Below are positions 45,478 through 58,439 of a stretch of 64,000 nt of DNA, piece by piece (the stretch's first letter is position 1; each line of letters opens with the position of its first letter). Under the pieces are notes generated by a model. The model was not told where the DNA came from and made no database searches. It was given only the letters and a program-made list of their open reading frames with translations. Made by a program: the position numbers and the translations under genes. Location of the stretch: NCBI GenBank assembly GCA_054601695.1, contig BAAHQB010000023.1, positions 744,001 to 808,000 on the forward strand. Direction: 5' to 3'. The stretch comes from Amorphochlora amoebiformis (Eukaryota; Cercozoa; Chlorarachniophyceae).

Positions 45478-45865
45478 GTATATACATATATATATATATA
45501 TATAAAATGATATATATGCACACCTACACATACATAATCATCTTTAATTTGCACTATGAAACTATTTTTAATAACATGTGCACATACACAGCAAAAGAAT
45601 ATTCGCCGAAGTGTCTACATGCACATAGGTATATGTGTATATATATATATATATAAATATACATATATATATATATATATTTTTATATCTATATATATAG
45701 CATATTATATATCCTGACCAAGTCAACTCTAACGACGAGAGAATGGTTTTTGTCGTGTGTGGAGAGCGAATATGCGGTGGTAGGAGATGTCTTACACGTG
45801 TCTCGGACAGAACACTCTTTGTAATCTTTTCGAAATGTCATTTCAATCACCTTTATATGTACATG

Positions 45866-45896
<31 letters not shown>

Positions 45897-45930
45897 GATA
45901 TACTTTGCGAAATGATAGTTGTATATGTAA

Positions 45931-45970
<40 letters not shown>

Positions 45971-46004
45971 GCATATATATGCATATATATATGTATTTAT
46001 ATAC

Positions 46005-46062
<58 letters not shown>

Positions 46063-46156
46063 CACACGCACAAATACATACATACATACATATATATATA
46101 TATATACATATATATACAGATATATTTCATTTATATAAATATATATACATACACAC

Positions 46157-46188
<32 letters not shown>

Positions 46189-46709
46189 TTACATACACAC
46201 ACACACATATATATACATATATATGCATATATATATATATGTATGTATATATATATATATATACCTCATTTGCTTCCTTTCCGAAGGCTGTCCAACTCGC
46301 CCTACCGTTCTTTTTCGTACATAGCCATTGCCACTGTAATATATATATGTATGCATGTACATGTATACATATATATATAGTATATATGTGTATATATACA
46401 TACTTATATATATATATATATATATGCATATATATATATATATGTAGATATATATATTGTAGATATATATGTATTTGTATTTACATACACTACGTATACT
46501 GTGTATAGATAACAAATTTATGTGTATAGATATAAATGCATATATACATATATGCGTATGTATATATTCACACATGTATGTCTATATATATATATTTATT
46601 GTTTGTACATGTATATATATATATAACATATATTTATATATATATTATTTTGTATTATATATATATATACATAAATACACACACACACATATATATATAT
46701 TATATAAAT

Positions 46710-46752
<43 letters not shown>

Positions 46753-46845
46753 AGATACCTGCCAATAATACATACATGTATATACATGTGCATAAATAGG
46801 TATGTATATATGTACATATAATATATGTGTGTAAACTATATTTAG

Positions 46846-46878
<33 letters not shown>

Positions 46879-47051
46879 ATAATCATATGTGCATACCTGC
46901 CAATTGTCTGTCCTAGAGGTATAACGATGAAGTGCAGGCTGTACGTCCGGCTAATATATATATATATATATATATATGTATATTTATGTATGTGTGTGTA
47001 CACAGACACATACACATACATATATAATATATATATTATGTATATTCTATC

Positions 47052-47105
<54 letters not shown>

Positions 47106-47135
47106 TTATAAATATCTATATATATATATATATAT

Positions 47136-47178
<43 letters not shown>

Positions 47179-47267
47179 CACACGCACATGCGCACACACG
47201 TAAAATATACATATATATATATTATATATAATATGTTTATATATATATATATATATGTACATATATT

Positions 47268-47313
<46 letters not shown>

Positions 47314-48106
47314 CCATACATACATGTACACCTTGGTAAGTGTATTTCTAGAAGAAGCCTTGTCGTTCGGAGCCTTTACGGATCCTATATTTTTTGTGTA
47401 TTATTTATTGCACTAACAAGCTAATATGTAATTATAAATAGAGGGGGGGAGGATGAAAGTTGGAAGTGGAGCAGAGTTCAAGAGAATTAGACAGAGCGAG
47501 GGAGAGTTGGCGGGAGAGAGAGAGAGAGATTTAGAGAGCGCGAGGGGTAGAGCGAGAGATTTCGTGAGAGTACGAGAGAGTTGAAGAGATTTGGAGAGAT
47601 TTTGAGAGATTTTGAGAGTTGGAGAGCGCTGATGAGGTTAGAATGGAACCAAGGCGTAGAGGTAGACCATGGACGAAGATGGATGTCCGGTGGAGAGTTA
47701 CTATGTGATTTCTACGTAATACGTACATATATATATATATATATAGGTATATACATATATATATATATATATATGAATATATGTGTAAATATATATTTGT
47801 ATATATATCTTACATATATATATACATATATTACATACATTTAAATATATATTTGTTTATGGGTAACATATATTATATGTATGTATGTATGTATGTAGAT
47901 ATGTAACTTATCGACGTACACACATATTGTATACATATATATTATATATATATATATATATGTACTATATAGTGTATGTGTGTGTGTGTGTGTAATTTAC
48001 CGCGATACTCGCATATCCGTAGGGATGTCTGTGGAATTCTCACTCTTGTATTCAATCCTTAAAAAGAAACAAAGTATACATATACATCCACGAGAAAAGA
48101 ATTGCA

Positions 48107-48157
<51 letters not shown>

Positions 48158-48239
48158 ACGGGATAATGAAGAAAAGTATACATTATATAAATACGTACTT
48201 ATGTGTATTCCTTAAATAGAAAAAAGTATACATACATAC

Positions 48240-48282
<43 letters not shown>

Positions 48283-48400
48283 TATATGTAAATATATACG
48301 TACACATATATATACACACACACTCATATATATATATATATATGTATATGTGTATATATATTTATTATATATACTCAATAACAAACGTATACACACACAC

Positions 48401-48440
<40 letters not shown>

Positions 48441-49510
48441 ACATATCACACCTGAAGTCTTCAGTCTTCGGATCCGAATAACACAACTAGTTAGGGTTAG
48501 GTTTAGGGTTAGGGTTAGAGTTAAGATTAGGGTTGATTAGGGTTAGGGTTAAGGCCAGGGTTAGGGTTAGGGTTAGGGTTAGGGTTGGGATCAGATTATC
48601 CAGCATGCTTTAGCCTTAGGGCCGTTGAATAGGGTTAGGGTTAGGGTTACGGCAGTTCGTCCTCTCGCACATAAAAGTGACTTTTCCCCACGGTTTGTTT
48701 GTCGGGTGGAGACCTAGGGTTAGGGTTAGGGTTAGGGTTAGGGTTAGGGTTAGGGCTAGGAGTTTGGGTAGGCTATCCTAGGTTGAATCTTAGGGTTAGG
48801 GTTTGGGTTAAGGTTGTTAGGTTTAGGGTGTTAGGGTTAGGTTAGGTTAGTTGTTAGGGTTAGGTTTAGGGTTGTTAGGCTTAATTTGTGTCATTATGCT
48901 TAAGGGTAGGTTGTCAGGGCTAGGGCTAGGGCTGTTAGGGTTAGAACCCTAACCCTAACCCTAACCCTAACAAAGCTAAGATTCAATGGTCCTCGGACTA
49001 AGACATGTTGAATAATCTGATCTCCTAACAAAGCTAGCTCTAACCCTGACAACACTAACCCTAACAACGCTAACCCTAATCCTAACAACGCTAACCATAA
49101 CAACCCTGACCCGAACCCTAGACCTAATAACACTAACGCTGATATTAGCCACCTAAACCTAACCCTAGCAACCTAATCTTAACCCTAACCCTAACCTTAA
49201 CCCTAACCCTAACCTTAACCCTAACCCAACCTTAACCCTAACGCTAACCCTAGGGCTAGGGTTGGTTACCACGGTAGCCACGGGGTTTCCCATGGGGATG
49301 CTACATAAGGCTTGTACGGACCTATTTGCGTATATTATATGTACATGTAATTGTGTATTGTATGCTATGAACGAAAGTATAATGTAAAATGACACTCATA
49401 TGTATATACTGCATATACATATATGTATATTTATATATATGTATATATATTTATATTACACTGTACTATATTTATACTTATGTGGTACATGTGTTGTAAA
49501 ATGCACATAC

Positions 49511-49588
<78 letters not shown>

Positions 49589-49623
49589 TCTGGATATGCA
49601 TATATATATATACACACATTTAA

Positions 49624-49676
<53 letters not shown>

Positions 49677-50127
49677 TATATACAGGTATATATATATGTA
49701 CATATATATTACACATAAATTATATCCAATGCATAAGACACAAAAAGGAAAGAAGGGGAGAGAGACACACACAGATAGAGACAGATGTAGAGAGAGGTGT
49801 GGACACAAATGAGAGAACCAGAGAGAGAGAAAGGGAAGTGAGTCAGAGAGAGAGACAGATAGCATCGAGAGAAAGAGAAGTGAGTCAGAGAGAGAGACAG
49901 ATAGCATCGAGAGAAAGAGAGAGGAAGAAACATAGTGAGCGAAAAGGAGAGAGAGCGGCGATGATAAGGCGGATGGGGAGAATGAAAGAGGTGGAGAGAG
50001 AGAGAGAGAGAGGGAGAGAGAGAGAGAGGGAGAGAGAGAGAGAGGGAGAGAGATAGAGAGGGAGAGAGAGAGGCAAGGTAGAGAAAAAGAGAGAAAAGCG
50101 AAAGAAATGGAACGGGAGAGAAAGAGA

Positions 50128-50175
<48 letters not shown>

Positions 50176-50251
50176 GAGAGGGAGGGAGAGAGAGAGGCAA
50201 GGTAGAGATAGAGAGAGAAAAGTGAAAAAAATGGAACGGAAGAGAAAGAGA

Positions 50252-50297
<46 letters not shown>

Positions 50298-50369
50298 GAG
50301 GGAGGGAGAGAGAGACAAGGTAGAGATAGAGAGAGAAAAGCGAAAGAAATGGAACGGGAGAGAAAGAGA

Positions 50370-50414
<45 letters not shown>

Positions 50415-50483
50415 GGAGGGAGAGAGAGACAAGGTAGAGATAGAGAGAGAAAAGCGAAAGAAATGGAACGGAAGAGAAAGAGA

Positions 50484-50541
<58 letters not shown>

Positions 50542-50613
50542 GAGGGAGGGAGAGAGAGACAAGGTAGAGATAGAGAGAGAAAAGCGAAAGAAATGGAACG
50601 GGAGAGAAAGAGA

Positions 50614-50646
<33 letters not shown>

Positions 50647-50731
50647 GGAGAGAGAGAGGGAGAGAGAGAGGCAAGGTAGAGATAGAGAGAGAGAAAAGTG
50701 AAAGAAATGGAACGGGAGAGAAAGAGAAGAG

Positions 50732-50763
<32 letters not shown>

Positions 50764-51264
50764 AGAGAGACAGAGAGAAGAGAGAGAAAGGAAGAGAGAG
50801 ACAAGCGAAGAGATAGAGAGAGGGATAAGAGAGAAAAGAGGGAGAGAATTGAGAGACGGAGGGAGAGCAAAGAGAGAGAAAGAGAAGAGAGATGTGTATG
50901 CGAGGGTGTGGTTTCACCCTTTGGTTACGTGGACTATAGTATATTGTCTTTCGAATCCTATGCAGAGCTTATTGCTAGACACCCATTCTACCTGTAGTAA
51001 TGCACGTATATATGCATATTTGTATAAGTAAGTATATTTTCTACATATATATTCGTATACATATAATATATAAAATATATCTTATATATATATATATATA
51101 TAGTATAATATATAATTAGGATACACTATAGATCTTCGATATATGTATTAAAGTAAATATATATGTAAGTATATATACATATATTCATGTATATAAATAT
51201 ATACATATACATATATATTTACAAAGATTTATATATATATATATGTATATATATATACACATAC

Positions 51265-51310
<46 letters not shown>

Positions 51311-51376
51311 ACATATTTTAAGATATAAATACGTACGAAAATACCACGTTTGGAGTCGCAGGAACAAAGAGTTCTG

Positions 51377-51424
<48 letters not shown>

Positions 51425-51637
51425 CTATGTATATATATGTACATATATATATATATATGTATATGTATACATATATATATATATGTATGTATATATATGT
51501 ATATATTTGTATACATGTGCATAGGTAATGTGTATATTATGTATCTATGTAAATATTCATATATTATATACATGTATATATATATATGTATATAATATAC
51601 ATATACATATACATATATAAATATATATATATATATG

Positions 51638-51683
<46 letters not shown>

Positions 51684-51694
51684 TATATATATAT

Positions 51695-51743
<49 letters not shown>

Positions 51744-51858
51744 TGTGTACATATATATATATATGTTTATACATGCATGTATATCTGTACATATATATTT
51801 ACATATGTGCAGATGTGTAGTGCATACATATATATTTACATACATACAAAAATACACA

Positions 51859-51905
<47 letters not shown>

Positions 51906-52179
51906 ATTATATACATGTACATATGTGCACAATTGCATATATATATATATATATATGAATGTAAATAGAATATACTATATACATATATATATATATATAT
52001 TCGTAAATATATATAAAGTTTTAGACTAGGGATACGGTTCAGATCAAAGATTCAGATTGTCAGGGTATATACACAATCCATATATATATATATATATATA
52101 TAATGTATATATATATATATATATATATAATGTAACATACAAACACCACACATATATTTACACATATACAAGTCTATAT

Positions 52180-52236
<57 letters not shown>

Positions 52237-52248
52237 CACATGTGTACA

Positions 52249-52279
<31 letters not shown>

Positions 52280-52622
52280 CATTTAGATATATACTACATA
52301 CCTTTAGACTGAGTATAATGTTCGCATAAAGGATTCAAATTGTCGGGAGAACGGACAGGAAGGGCCTCCTTGATCATTCGCATAAAATAGTAACCTCATA
52401 CACTTGCATACATAATATTCGGGTATATATATTCACGTGTATATATATCATATACATGCATTAATCTCAAGAAATAAATAGGTGAGGGATATTTGTATAC
52501 GTGAATATGTATGTTTAATGTTAACACACGCGCACATAAATATGTATCTATATATGCATTATATAAATGTATAAATATATACATATATATATATATATGT
52601 ATATTATTATTATTATTATATA

Positions 52623-52708
<86 letters not shown>

Positions 52709-52796
52709 AGATTTTCACATAAATGAAATGTCTCTAAATGTACATACATATCTTATGGTATTATTGTTATATTACATATACATATATTTTATGCAT

Positions 52797-52865
<69 letters not shown>

Positions 52866-53027
52866 TATTATAATATACCCAAGTAAGTCTGATATTGTAT
52901 ATAAGCACCCTTTTCTTCCTCAAACTCGTGACACATATGCCTAGACACATATACATATATACATAATATGTATGTATATATGTGTATGTGTGTATGTATG
53001 TGTATATATACATGTATATATATATAT

Positions 53028-53119
<92 letters not shown>

Positions 53120-53236
53120 CATGTGCACATACCTCAATACATATGTGTGTATGCATGTGTGTGTATGTACATACGCATGTGTGTATAAAACATGCATCAA
53201 TTGTATGTGTATATAGATATCTATAAATATACACAT

Positions 53237-53289
<53 letters not shown>

Positions 53290-53406
53290 TGTGCGAACAC
53301 CTATCCCTTCTATGAGGTGGTGAAAACTTATCTTTTATGCGTATATTATGTGTATATATTTCCTACATAACACATACATACATCTACACACATACATTGT
53401 ATATAT

Positions 53407-53458
<52 letters not shown>

Positions 53459-53474
53459 ACAAATATATATATAT

Positions 53475-53507
<33 letters not shown>

Positions 53508-53656
53508 AGCACACATAGTTTTTGAGCTTTTAACGTACATATCTGCCAGAATTTCCTGTATAATATTGTGTAATATGTATATTTATATATATGGGCATAT
53601 ATATATATATACATATATAAATATATATACATATATATATATATATGTGTGCATAT

Positions 53657-53687
<31 letters not shown>

Positions 53688-53709
53688 TAACATATCTATC
53701 TATCTATCT

Positions 53710-53758
<49 letters not shown>

Positions 53759-54380
53759 GTAAATACATAAAATCTTTCTTGTTCAATATGGAGGAGGCTA
53801 GAATGAGGAAAAAAAAGAAAAATTAAAACTCGATATTACGCGGAGAGATTGCACAGAAATAGAGAAATATAGAGACTATACTCTTTCCTCTGTCCGCTCT
53901 CCCTCTCTCTTCTGCTCTCCTCTCCTCTCTCTCTCATTCTCTCGTGCGCGACGTGGCAAGAATAGAGAGAGAGAGAGAGCAAAGTGATAGCAGGAGGGGG
54001 AAAGGGGTACCAATCGAGGAGGGAGGATTAGAGTGAGGGTGATTCGAAGCTGACGTCGTTGAAAGGGCTGAAAATGACGATACGCGCTTAATTCTGAAAA
54101 ATTAAAATGAGGAAAAATGTCAGGAGAGTTTGGGGAGTGTGTAAGTACTTTTAGTGTGGATATGTGCATGTTGATTCTGTCTGTGTACAGATATATGTAT
54201 AGTACATGCATTAAATAGTGTATGTATGTATTGTGCATGTATGTATATAATATAAATATAATATATATATATATATACAAATTATATAAAAATTGTATAA
54301 ATATACATGTGATTGTGTATAAATTGATAAATGTATAATGTGCCATATATATATATATATTATATATATATATGTGTAGA

Positions 54381-54418
<38 letters not shown>

Positions 54419-54853
54419 CTCACATACATTGTATATGAATACTTAAAACATATCAGAGTTTGCATACACATACACACACACAAACATATATATATATATA
54501 TACATAATATATATATATATATTATACATATATATATATATATATGTATGTATATTTATTTATCCATGTGTACACGCATTCACTTAAATATATATATATA
54601 TATATATATATATAGCCATGTATATAACTTAGATTTTGTAATATTACTATGCAATATAATAATATGCACCAACTTGCACATATATATTTAAGCATATATA
54701 CATATATATTATATATTTAGGCATGTATATATATATATATATAATATGAATATATATATATAAATATTATATATATATATATATATTGTATACATTACAA
54801 TATATATATATATATATTATACATATATGAGTATGTATATTATATACACATAT

Positions 54854-54897
<44 letters not shown>

Positions 54898-54939
54898 TTT
54901 GTATATATGTATATATATATATATATACTTTTAGTATAT

Positions 54940-54980
<41 letters not shown>

Positions 54981-55093
54981 TACATACATATATGTATATT
55001 TGTATATACATATGCAATATAATAATATGCACAAACTTCAAATGTATATTTAAGCATATATACATGTGTACTACATATTAGGCAGTATATACA

Positions 55094-55166
<73 letters not shown>

Positions 55167-56126
55167 ATATGTAAATAGTATATATATAAATTTATATATA
55201 TATATACATTACAATTTATATATATATATATATATATATTATATACATATGTATACATATATATAATAATATATATGTATAGAGAGTTATGTCACCGTAT
55301 GTACATGAACATTTACATATTCAGATAATGAAGACTTTAAGTACTAAATATATAATACAATTTTTTAAATTAAACAGTGATATTCTCATTCACGTCCACA
55401 CACACATATATATATATATATAACACCTTGTAGCAGAGGTCCCAGACCTCCTTGCTGCCTTGGAAGTCAAGAAATCTTTCTCCTGACCTAGGCAAGTGAC
55501 GATACGCATTTTAAAATGATGTTTACAATTTTTAACCCTCAACTAAACGCTTAAATATCGTTCCAATTTCCCTCAATCTATTCCCCCTCTGCTCCCATCC
55601 TTCCCTAAATCATCAAATAGATTAAATGAGAGCTTTCGACAACCTTGGAGTATGTCTAACTCCTACCAAGTTACAGATGTCCATGCATATGATGTTAACA
55701 CTTCACAGTCTTCTTACCTGCCCAAAATGCCCTCGTACAAAACAATCCCACGCTCCGAAACATCTGTATCCTTCCCAAAAGCGAGTCCTTCACCTCACCC
55801 AGCCCTACCGCCCTCAAGACATGCAAGCGATCTCCACAAAGCGCCAGCACCAGCCTCGCAGCCTCGACGACCTGTATCTGCCTCACACCCTGCTTCCCAA
55901 GCGAACGGCTTCCCGCCATCTTCACCGAACCCACTGGATCACATGATGATGTCCTGGAGTCGCCTCTCGAAAATGTGTCCAGGTCATATGCAAAGATTTT
56001 CCCCGTCTTGGAGCCCGCGTAGAGCGTGTGAAGCCCGTAGTCAAGAGACTCAATGCGGCGGTCGCCCGTGTTTATGAGGGGTAGAACTGTCAGATTCGCG
56101 CGTTTTCGTGAGGAAATAGAGCTCAT
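33590..56126 (-). CDS. Large endosomal-trafficking protein: CNH domain N-terminal, VPS9 Rab-GEF domain near C-terminus (single chain inferred)
   Basis: Exons in order: 56126-55718, 55487-55427, 53555-53535, 53326-53301, 52940-52879, 52368-52302, 51373-51345, 50991-50918, 49321-49270, 48713-48651, 48486-48452, 48028-48001, 47373-47332, 46950-46897, 46333-46265, 45816-45719, 45149-45103, 44822-44774, 44333-44249, 43801-43767, 42908-42854, 42122-42088, 41453-41391, 41029-41003, 40715-40682, 40333-40290, 40143-40089, 39640-39566, 39428-39392, 39044-39007, 38305-38231, 37808-37758, 37381-37328, 37062-36995, 36664-36458, 35700-35656, 35547-35512, 35290-35225, 34800-34681, 34217-34171, 33651-33590. 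All joins are open and phase-compatible. The CNH part is Vps39/Vps3/TGFBRAP1-like; the later part has a VPS9 core. Exons between about 48000 and 38400 are called from open frame and splice sites only, so two adjacent genes remain possible. A Ser/Arg/Gly-rich tail ends at TAG 33592-33590. VPS9 domains activate Rab5-type GTPases and CNH/Vps39 proteins tether endosomes. Confidence 0.55.
34370..34665 (+). repeat. Degenerate (GA)n tract in a CNH/VPS9 gene intron
   Basis: AGAGAGAG with ACAG, GAGAAT and CGAGAT interruptions. It is CT-rich on the sense strand and lies directly after exon 34800-34681. Confidence 0.75.
34828..34990. repeat. Intronic direct repeat with (TA)n
   Basis: A 45-bp segment (TCTATAATTGTATGATACAT...ATATGCTTTGAT) occurs at about 34856 and again, diverged, at about 34952, separated by (TA)n. 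Confidence 0.6.
36458..38305 (-). other. VPS9 domain exons (Rab5-family guanine-nucleotide exchange)
   Basis: Exon 38305-38231 gives [14 protein letters not shown]; 37808-37758 gives [17 protein letters not shown]; 37381-37328 gives [18 protein letters not shown]; 37062-36995 gives [17 protein letters not shown]; 36664-36458 gives [14 protein letters not shown]. The invariant VPS9 pattern is seen: the S/G-A-D-D-hydrophobic-P-hydrophobic-L helix with the catalytic Asp, then the EhxFIxxhh and LTSLQhAL segments. The preceding exons 41453-39392 are helix-rich ([33 protein letters not shown]), like the helical bundle before VPS9 cores. Confidence 0.8.
37630..37668 (-). repeat. Decoy copy of the 5' splice site of exon 37808-37758
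   Basis: The true donor region ACTCTA|GTAACAAGACATG is repeated about 100 bp downstream in transcript direction as ACTTTG|GTGACAAGACATA. Confidence 0.6.
39060..39260 (+). repeat. Longest copy of the telomere-array-associated element
   Basis: Starts GATTATCCAGCATGCTTTAG, continues through CCGCCACTTAGCGGGGTTGT, GGAGCGACCACAGCAGATCT and CATGTTTCGGTCTGAATGGT, and ends near GGGTTGGGAGAAGAATCGTG. A second long copy lies at 43272-43445. Shorter copies lie near 2709-2805, 3299-3372, 6522, 7028, 14088, 14208, 48590 (plus strand) and 28571, 29085, 32224, 44145, 48978 (minus strand). Two CNH/VPS9 exons flank it. Confidence 0.75.
39310..39715 (+). repeat. Short (TTAGGG)n arrays in CNH/VPS9 introns
   Basis: Blocks at about 39312-39375, 39525-39560 and 39653-39710 surround exons 39640-39566 and 39428-39392. 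The exon 39640-39566 donor is GC (CCCCAG|GCACAGCCC), bordering the array. Confidence 0.7.
40336..40650 (+). repeat. Degenerate (AGAGTTAGGCTTA)n minisatellite
   Basis: About 20 imperfect units of GTTAGGCTTAAGA lie between exons 40715-40682 and 40333-40290. It looks telomere-like in composition but has a 12-14 bp period. The acceptor of exon 40333 (AACTCTAG|GTGACT) falls in its last unit. Confidence 0.7.
42480..42840. other. Unique intronic sequence of unknown nature
   Basis: About 360 bp free of microsatellites, between exons 42908-42854 and 42122-42088. I see no convincing exon on either strand: open frames are short and no splice-bounded segment shows homology. Confidence 0.35.
43272..43750. 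repeat. Array-associated element copy plus mixed TTAGGG/CCCTAA repeats
   Basis: A long element copy (to about 43445) is followed by both orientations of degenerate telomere-type repeats, including a small inverted junction near 43560-43610. Confidence 0.65.
46752..46772 (-). repeat. Decoy copy of the 5' splice site of exon 46950-46897
   Basis: The true junction AATTGGCAG|GTATGCAC is repeated downstream in transcript direction as TTATTGGCAG|GTATCTAT. Confidence 0.6.
48485..49258. repeat. Telomere-type repeat block with an internal strand switch
   Basis: TTAGGG orientation from about 48490 to 48945, then CCCTAA orientation from 48946 to 49255: a head-to-head junction at about 48945. Each half carries one array-associated element in matching orientation (48590, plus; 48978, minus). 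Exon 48713-48651 is embedded in it, with acceptor CCCTAG|GTCTCC and donor GCC|GTAACCCTAACC. Confidence 0.8.
49745..50890 (+). repeat. (GA)n tract with higher-order unit of about 110-130 bp
   Basis: Purine-rich tract in which a composite unit containing GGCAAGGTAGAGATAGAGAG and AGCGAAAGAAATGGAACGGG recurs about six times between 50080 and 50720. It fills the intron between exons 50991-50918 and 49321-49270. Large Ser-Leu frames on the minus strand are artefacts. Confidence 0.85.
52020..52072 (-). repeat. Decayed copy of the 3' end and donor of exon 52368-52302
   Basis: The plus-strand TTTAGACTAGGGATACGGTT...AAAGATTCAGATTGTCAGGG matches the exon end TTTAGACTGAGTATAATGTT...AAAGGATTCAAATTGTCGGG at roughly 75%. 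It lies downstream in transcript direction after (TA)n, and stop codons have accumulated. Confidence 0.65.
53870..54180. other. Intronic unique/(GA)n-containing sequence
   Basis: Short CT and GA runs (53885-53990) followed by about 180 bp of unique sequence inside the intron between exons 55487-55427 and 53555-53535. No exon supported. Confidence 0.35.
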
Positions 56127-56300
56127 ATTCCGAGGGCACGAATTCAGTGGCTTATACAGAGTTATACGATTGTGGAAGAGGAGGGGAAGGGGGACGAAGA
56201 CGCCGACCTGGCGAATCAAGCCGCCATTTAGGAATTTTAAATTTTATTTTCTCGGCAGACTCGGTCGGCACCTCAAGCCACTCAGCAGTATCTTCACAGG
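56127..56300. promoter_or_regulatory. Divergent promoter, CNH/VPS9 gene and ARP3
   Basis: The CNH gene Met (56126, minus) and the ARP3 Met (56301, plus) are 174 bp apart, head to head, with no microsatellites between. This mirrors the DnaJ/TDH pair. Promoter function is inferred; no core motif is claimed. Confidence 0.55.
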
Positions 56301-57358
56301 ATGGCGTCCTCCCGGCCTGCTGGTATTTGAGAATGATAAAACCCTATTCCGTAGCAAAAGCATGAATTGCGTAGTTTAATCGGATATACACGGAAAATTC
56401 GGGAGTAGTATGGTTTGGAGGTGACGGTAGACGCTAGATTTGTGGATATTTTCCTAACATCTTGGTTTTTCCCTGTTTGTTGCAGCGATCATCGACAATG
56501 GAACCGGGTATGTGCGCCCTCGACCCTTCCCTATCCATTTGTCCCTTAAACCTGTCCTCCGCCCAAAAGGCGTTCGTTTTTCAAGGGTAACCGGCTGCTT
56601 ATGTGAACACTGTCGTGATTTTCAGATATACCAAGATGGGTTTCGCAGGAAACTATCAGCCGAACTTTATCGTCCCCACCGTTATCTCAACAATTGACGA
56701 GAAGAAGGCTGCCTCCTCCGGCATGTCCACGCGGGTCGCGGACCTCGACTTCTTCATCGGGGACGAGGCGGTAAAGAAGCGTGCAGGTTACAACGTTCAT
56801 TACCCGATAAAGCACGGTGTGATCGACAACTGGGACAATATGGAAAAGTATTGGCAGCGTTGTATTTTCCAGTACATGCGATTCGACCCCGAGGAGCACT
56901 ACGTTATGCTGGTAAACACGAAGAAGTTTACAGATTAGGGAGTACTTCGGATAACTTCATACCTGACATCCTCCTTTACCATTTCCTGTCCATATCTCAT
57001 TAAAATACTCTGCACACCCTAGTATCTTATTATTTTGTTCACACTCCCTCTCAGACAGAGCCCCCTCTCAACTCCCCCGAAAACCGCGAGTACACCGCAG
57101 AGGTGATGTTTGAGACCTTCAACGTCCCGGGCCTTTACATCGCCGTCCAGGCCGTCCTCGCGCTATGTGCTGCCAAGCTAAGTAGTAAGGGAGACGATGA
57201 TCAGGCCGTCACAGGAACAGTCATCGACTCTGGAGATGGAGTAACACACATCATCCCTGTGGTAAGATTTCCTCACTCAATATGTGTGAGTGAATATATG
57301 TGTAAACAATGTACATAATATATAAATATTATATTTTCATACATAGTTGTATGTGTAA

Positions 57359-57393
<35 letters not shown>

Positions 57394-57430
57394 GTATGTA
57401 TATATATATATATATATAATATAAATATTT

Positions 57431-57508
<78 letters not shown>

Positions 57509-57604
57509 TTATATATATTATATATATATATATATATATATGTATATGTATATATATGTATATTGCATATATTATAATATTATATATATATATATATATA
57601 TATA

Positions 57605-57651
<47 letters not shown>

Positions 57652-57725
57652 TAAATGTATAAATTATATCTATATATATATATATTATGTGTTCTATATA
57701 TATGTGTATATGTATATGTATATAA

Positions 57726-57770
<45 letters not shown>

Positions 57771-57862
57771 TACATATATACATATGTTTGTGTGTATGTA
57801 GAGATACACATACAAATTTATAAATACATGCGAGTATGAAAAAAACTATTCATATGTGTAAG

Positions 57863-57898
<36 letters not shown>

Positions 57899-58041
57899 TA
57901 TACACATTACCTGTATGTAAATGCATGATAGCAGCGTATATATTTGTAAATTTGTAATTTCATATGTACATATACTCCCACCCATACAAACACCCCACCA
58001 ACTACACACGCACACACACACACACACACAAATATATATAT

Positions 58042-58088
<47 letters not shown>

Positions 58089-58198
58089 TATATATTATTA
58101 CATAAATATATAATGGCGTTCGTATTTCTGTAATATACATATATATATATATATGTATATATAGATATATATATATGTTGTACATATTTATATATATA

Positions 58199-58257
<59 letters not shown>

Positions 58258-58389
58258 TTATATACATATATATATATATATATGTATATATATAATATAT
58301 ATGTATATATATATATTTATATTTGTATATCTTTAGTAATAATAATAAATATACATATTATAAATTTACATATATTTATATATGTATAT

Positions 58390-58439
<50 letters not shown>

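Larger units (their letters stand above)
49270..56126 (-). other. CNH (citron homology) domain exons, Vps39/TGFBRAP1-like
   Basis: The first exon reads [20 protein letters not shown] then IFAYDL, and later [29 protein letters not shown], the first CNH blades. Later exons give [26 protein letters not shown] and [20 protein letters not shown], the hallmark of the Vps39/Vps3 CNH propeller. Start chosen at Met 56126; an in-frame Met at 56219 is possible but would leave only 81 bp to the divergent ARP3 start. Confidence 0.75.
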
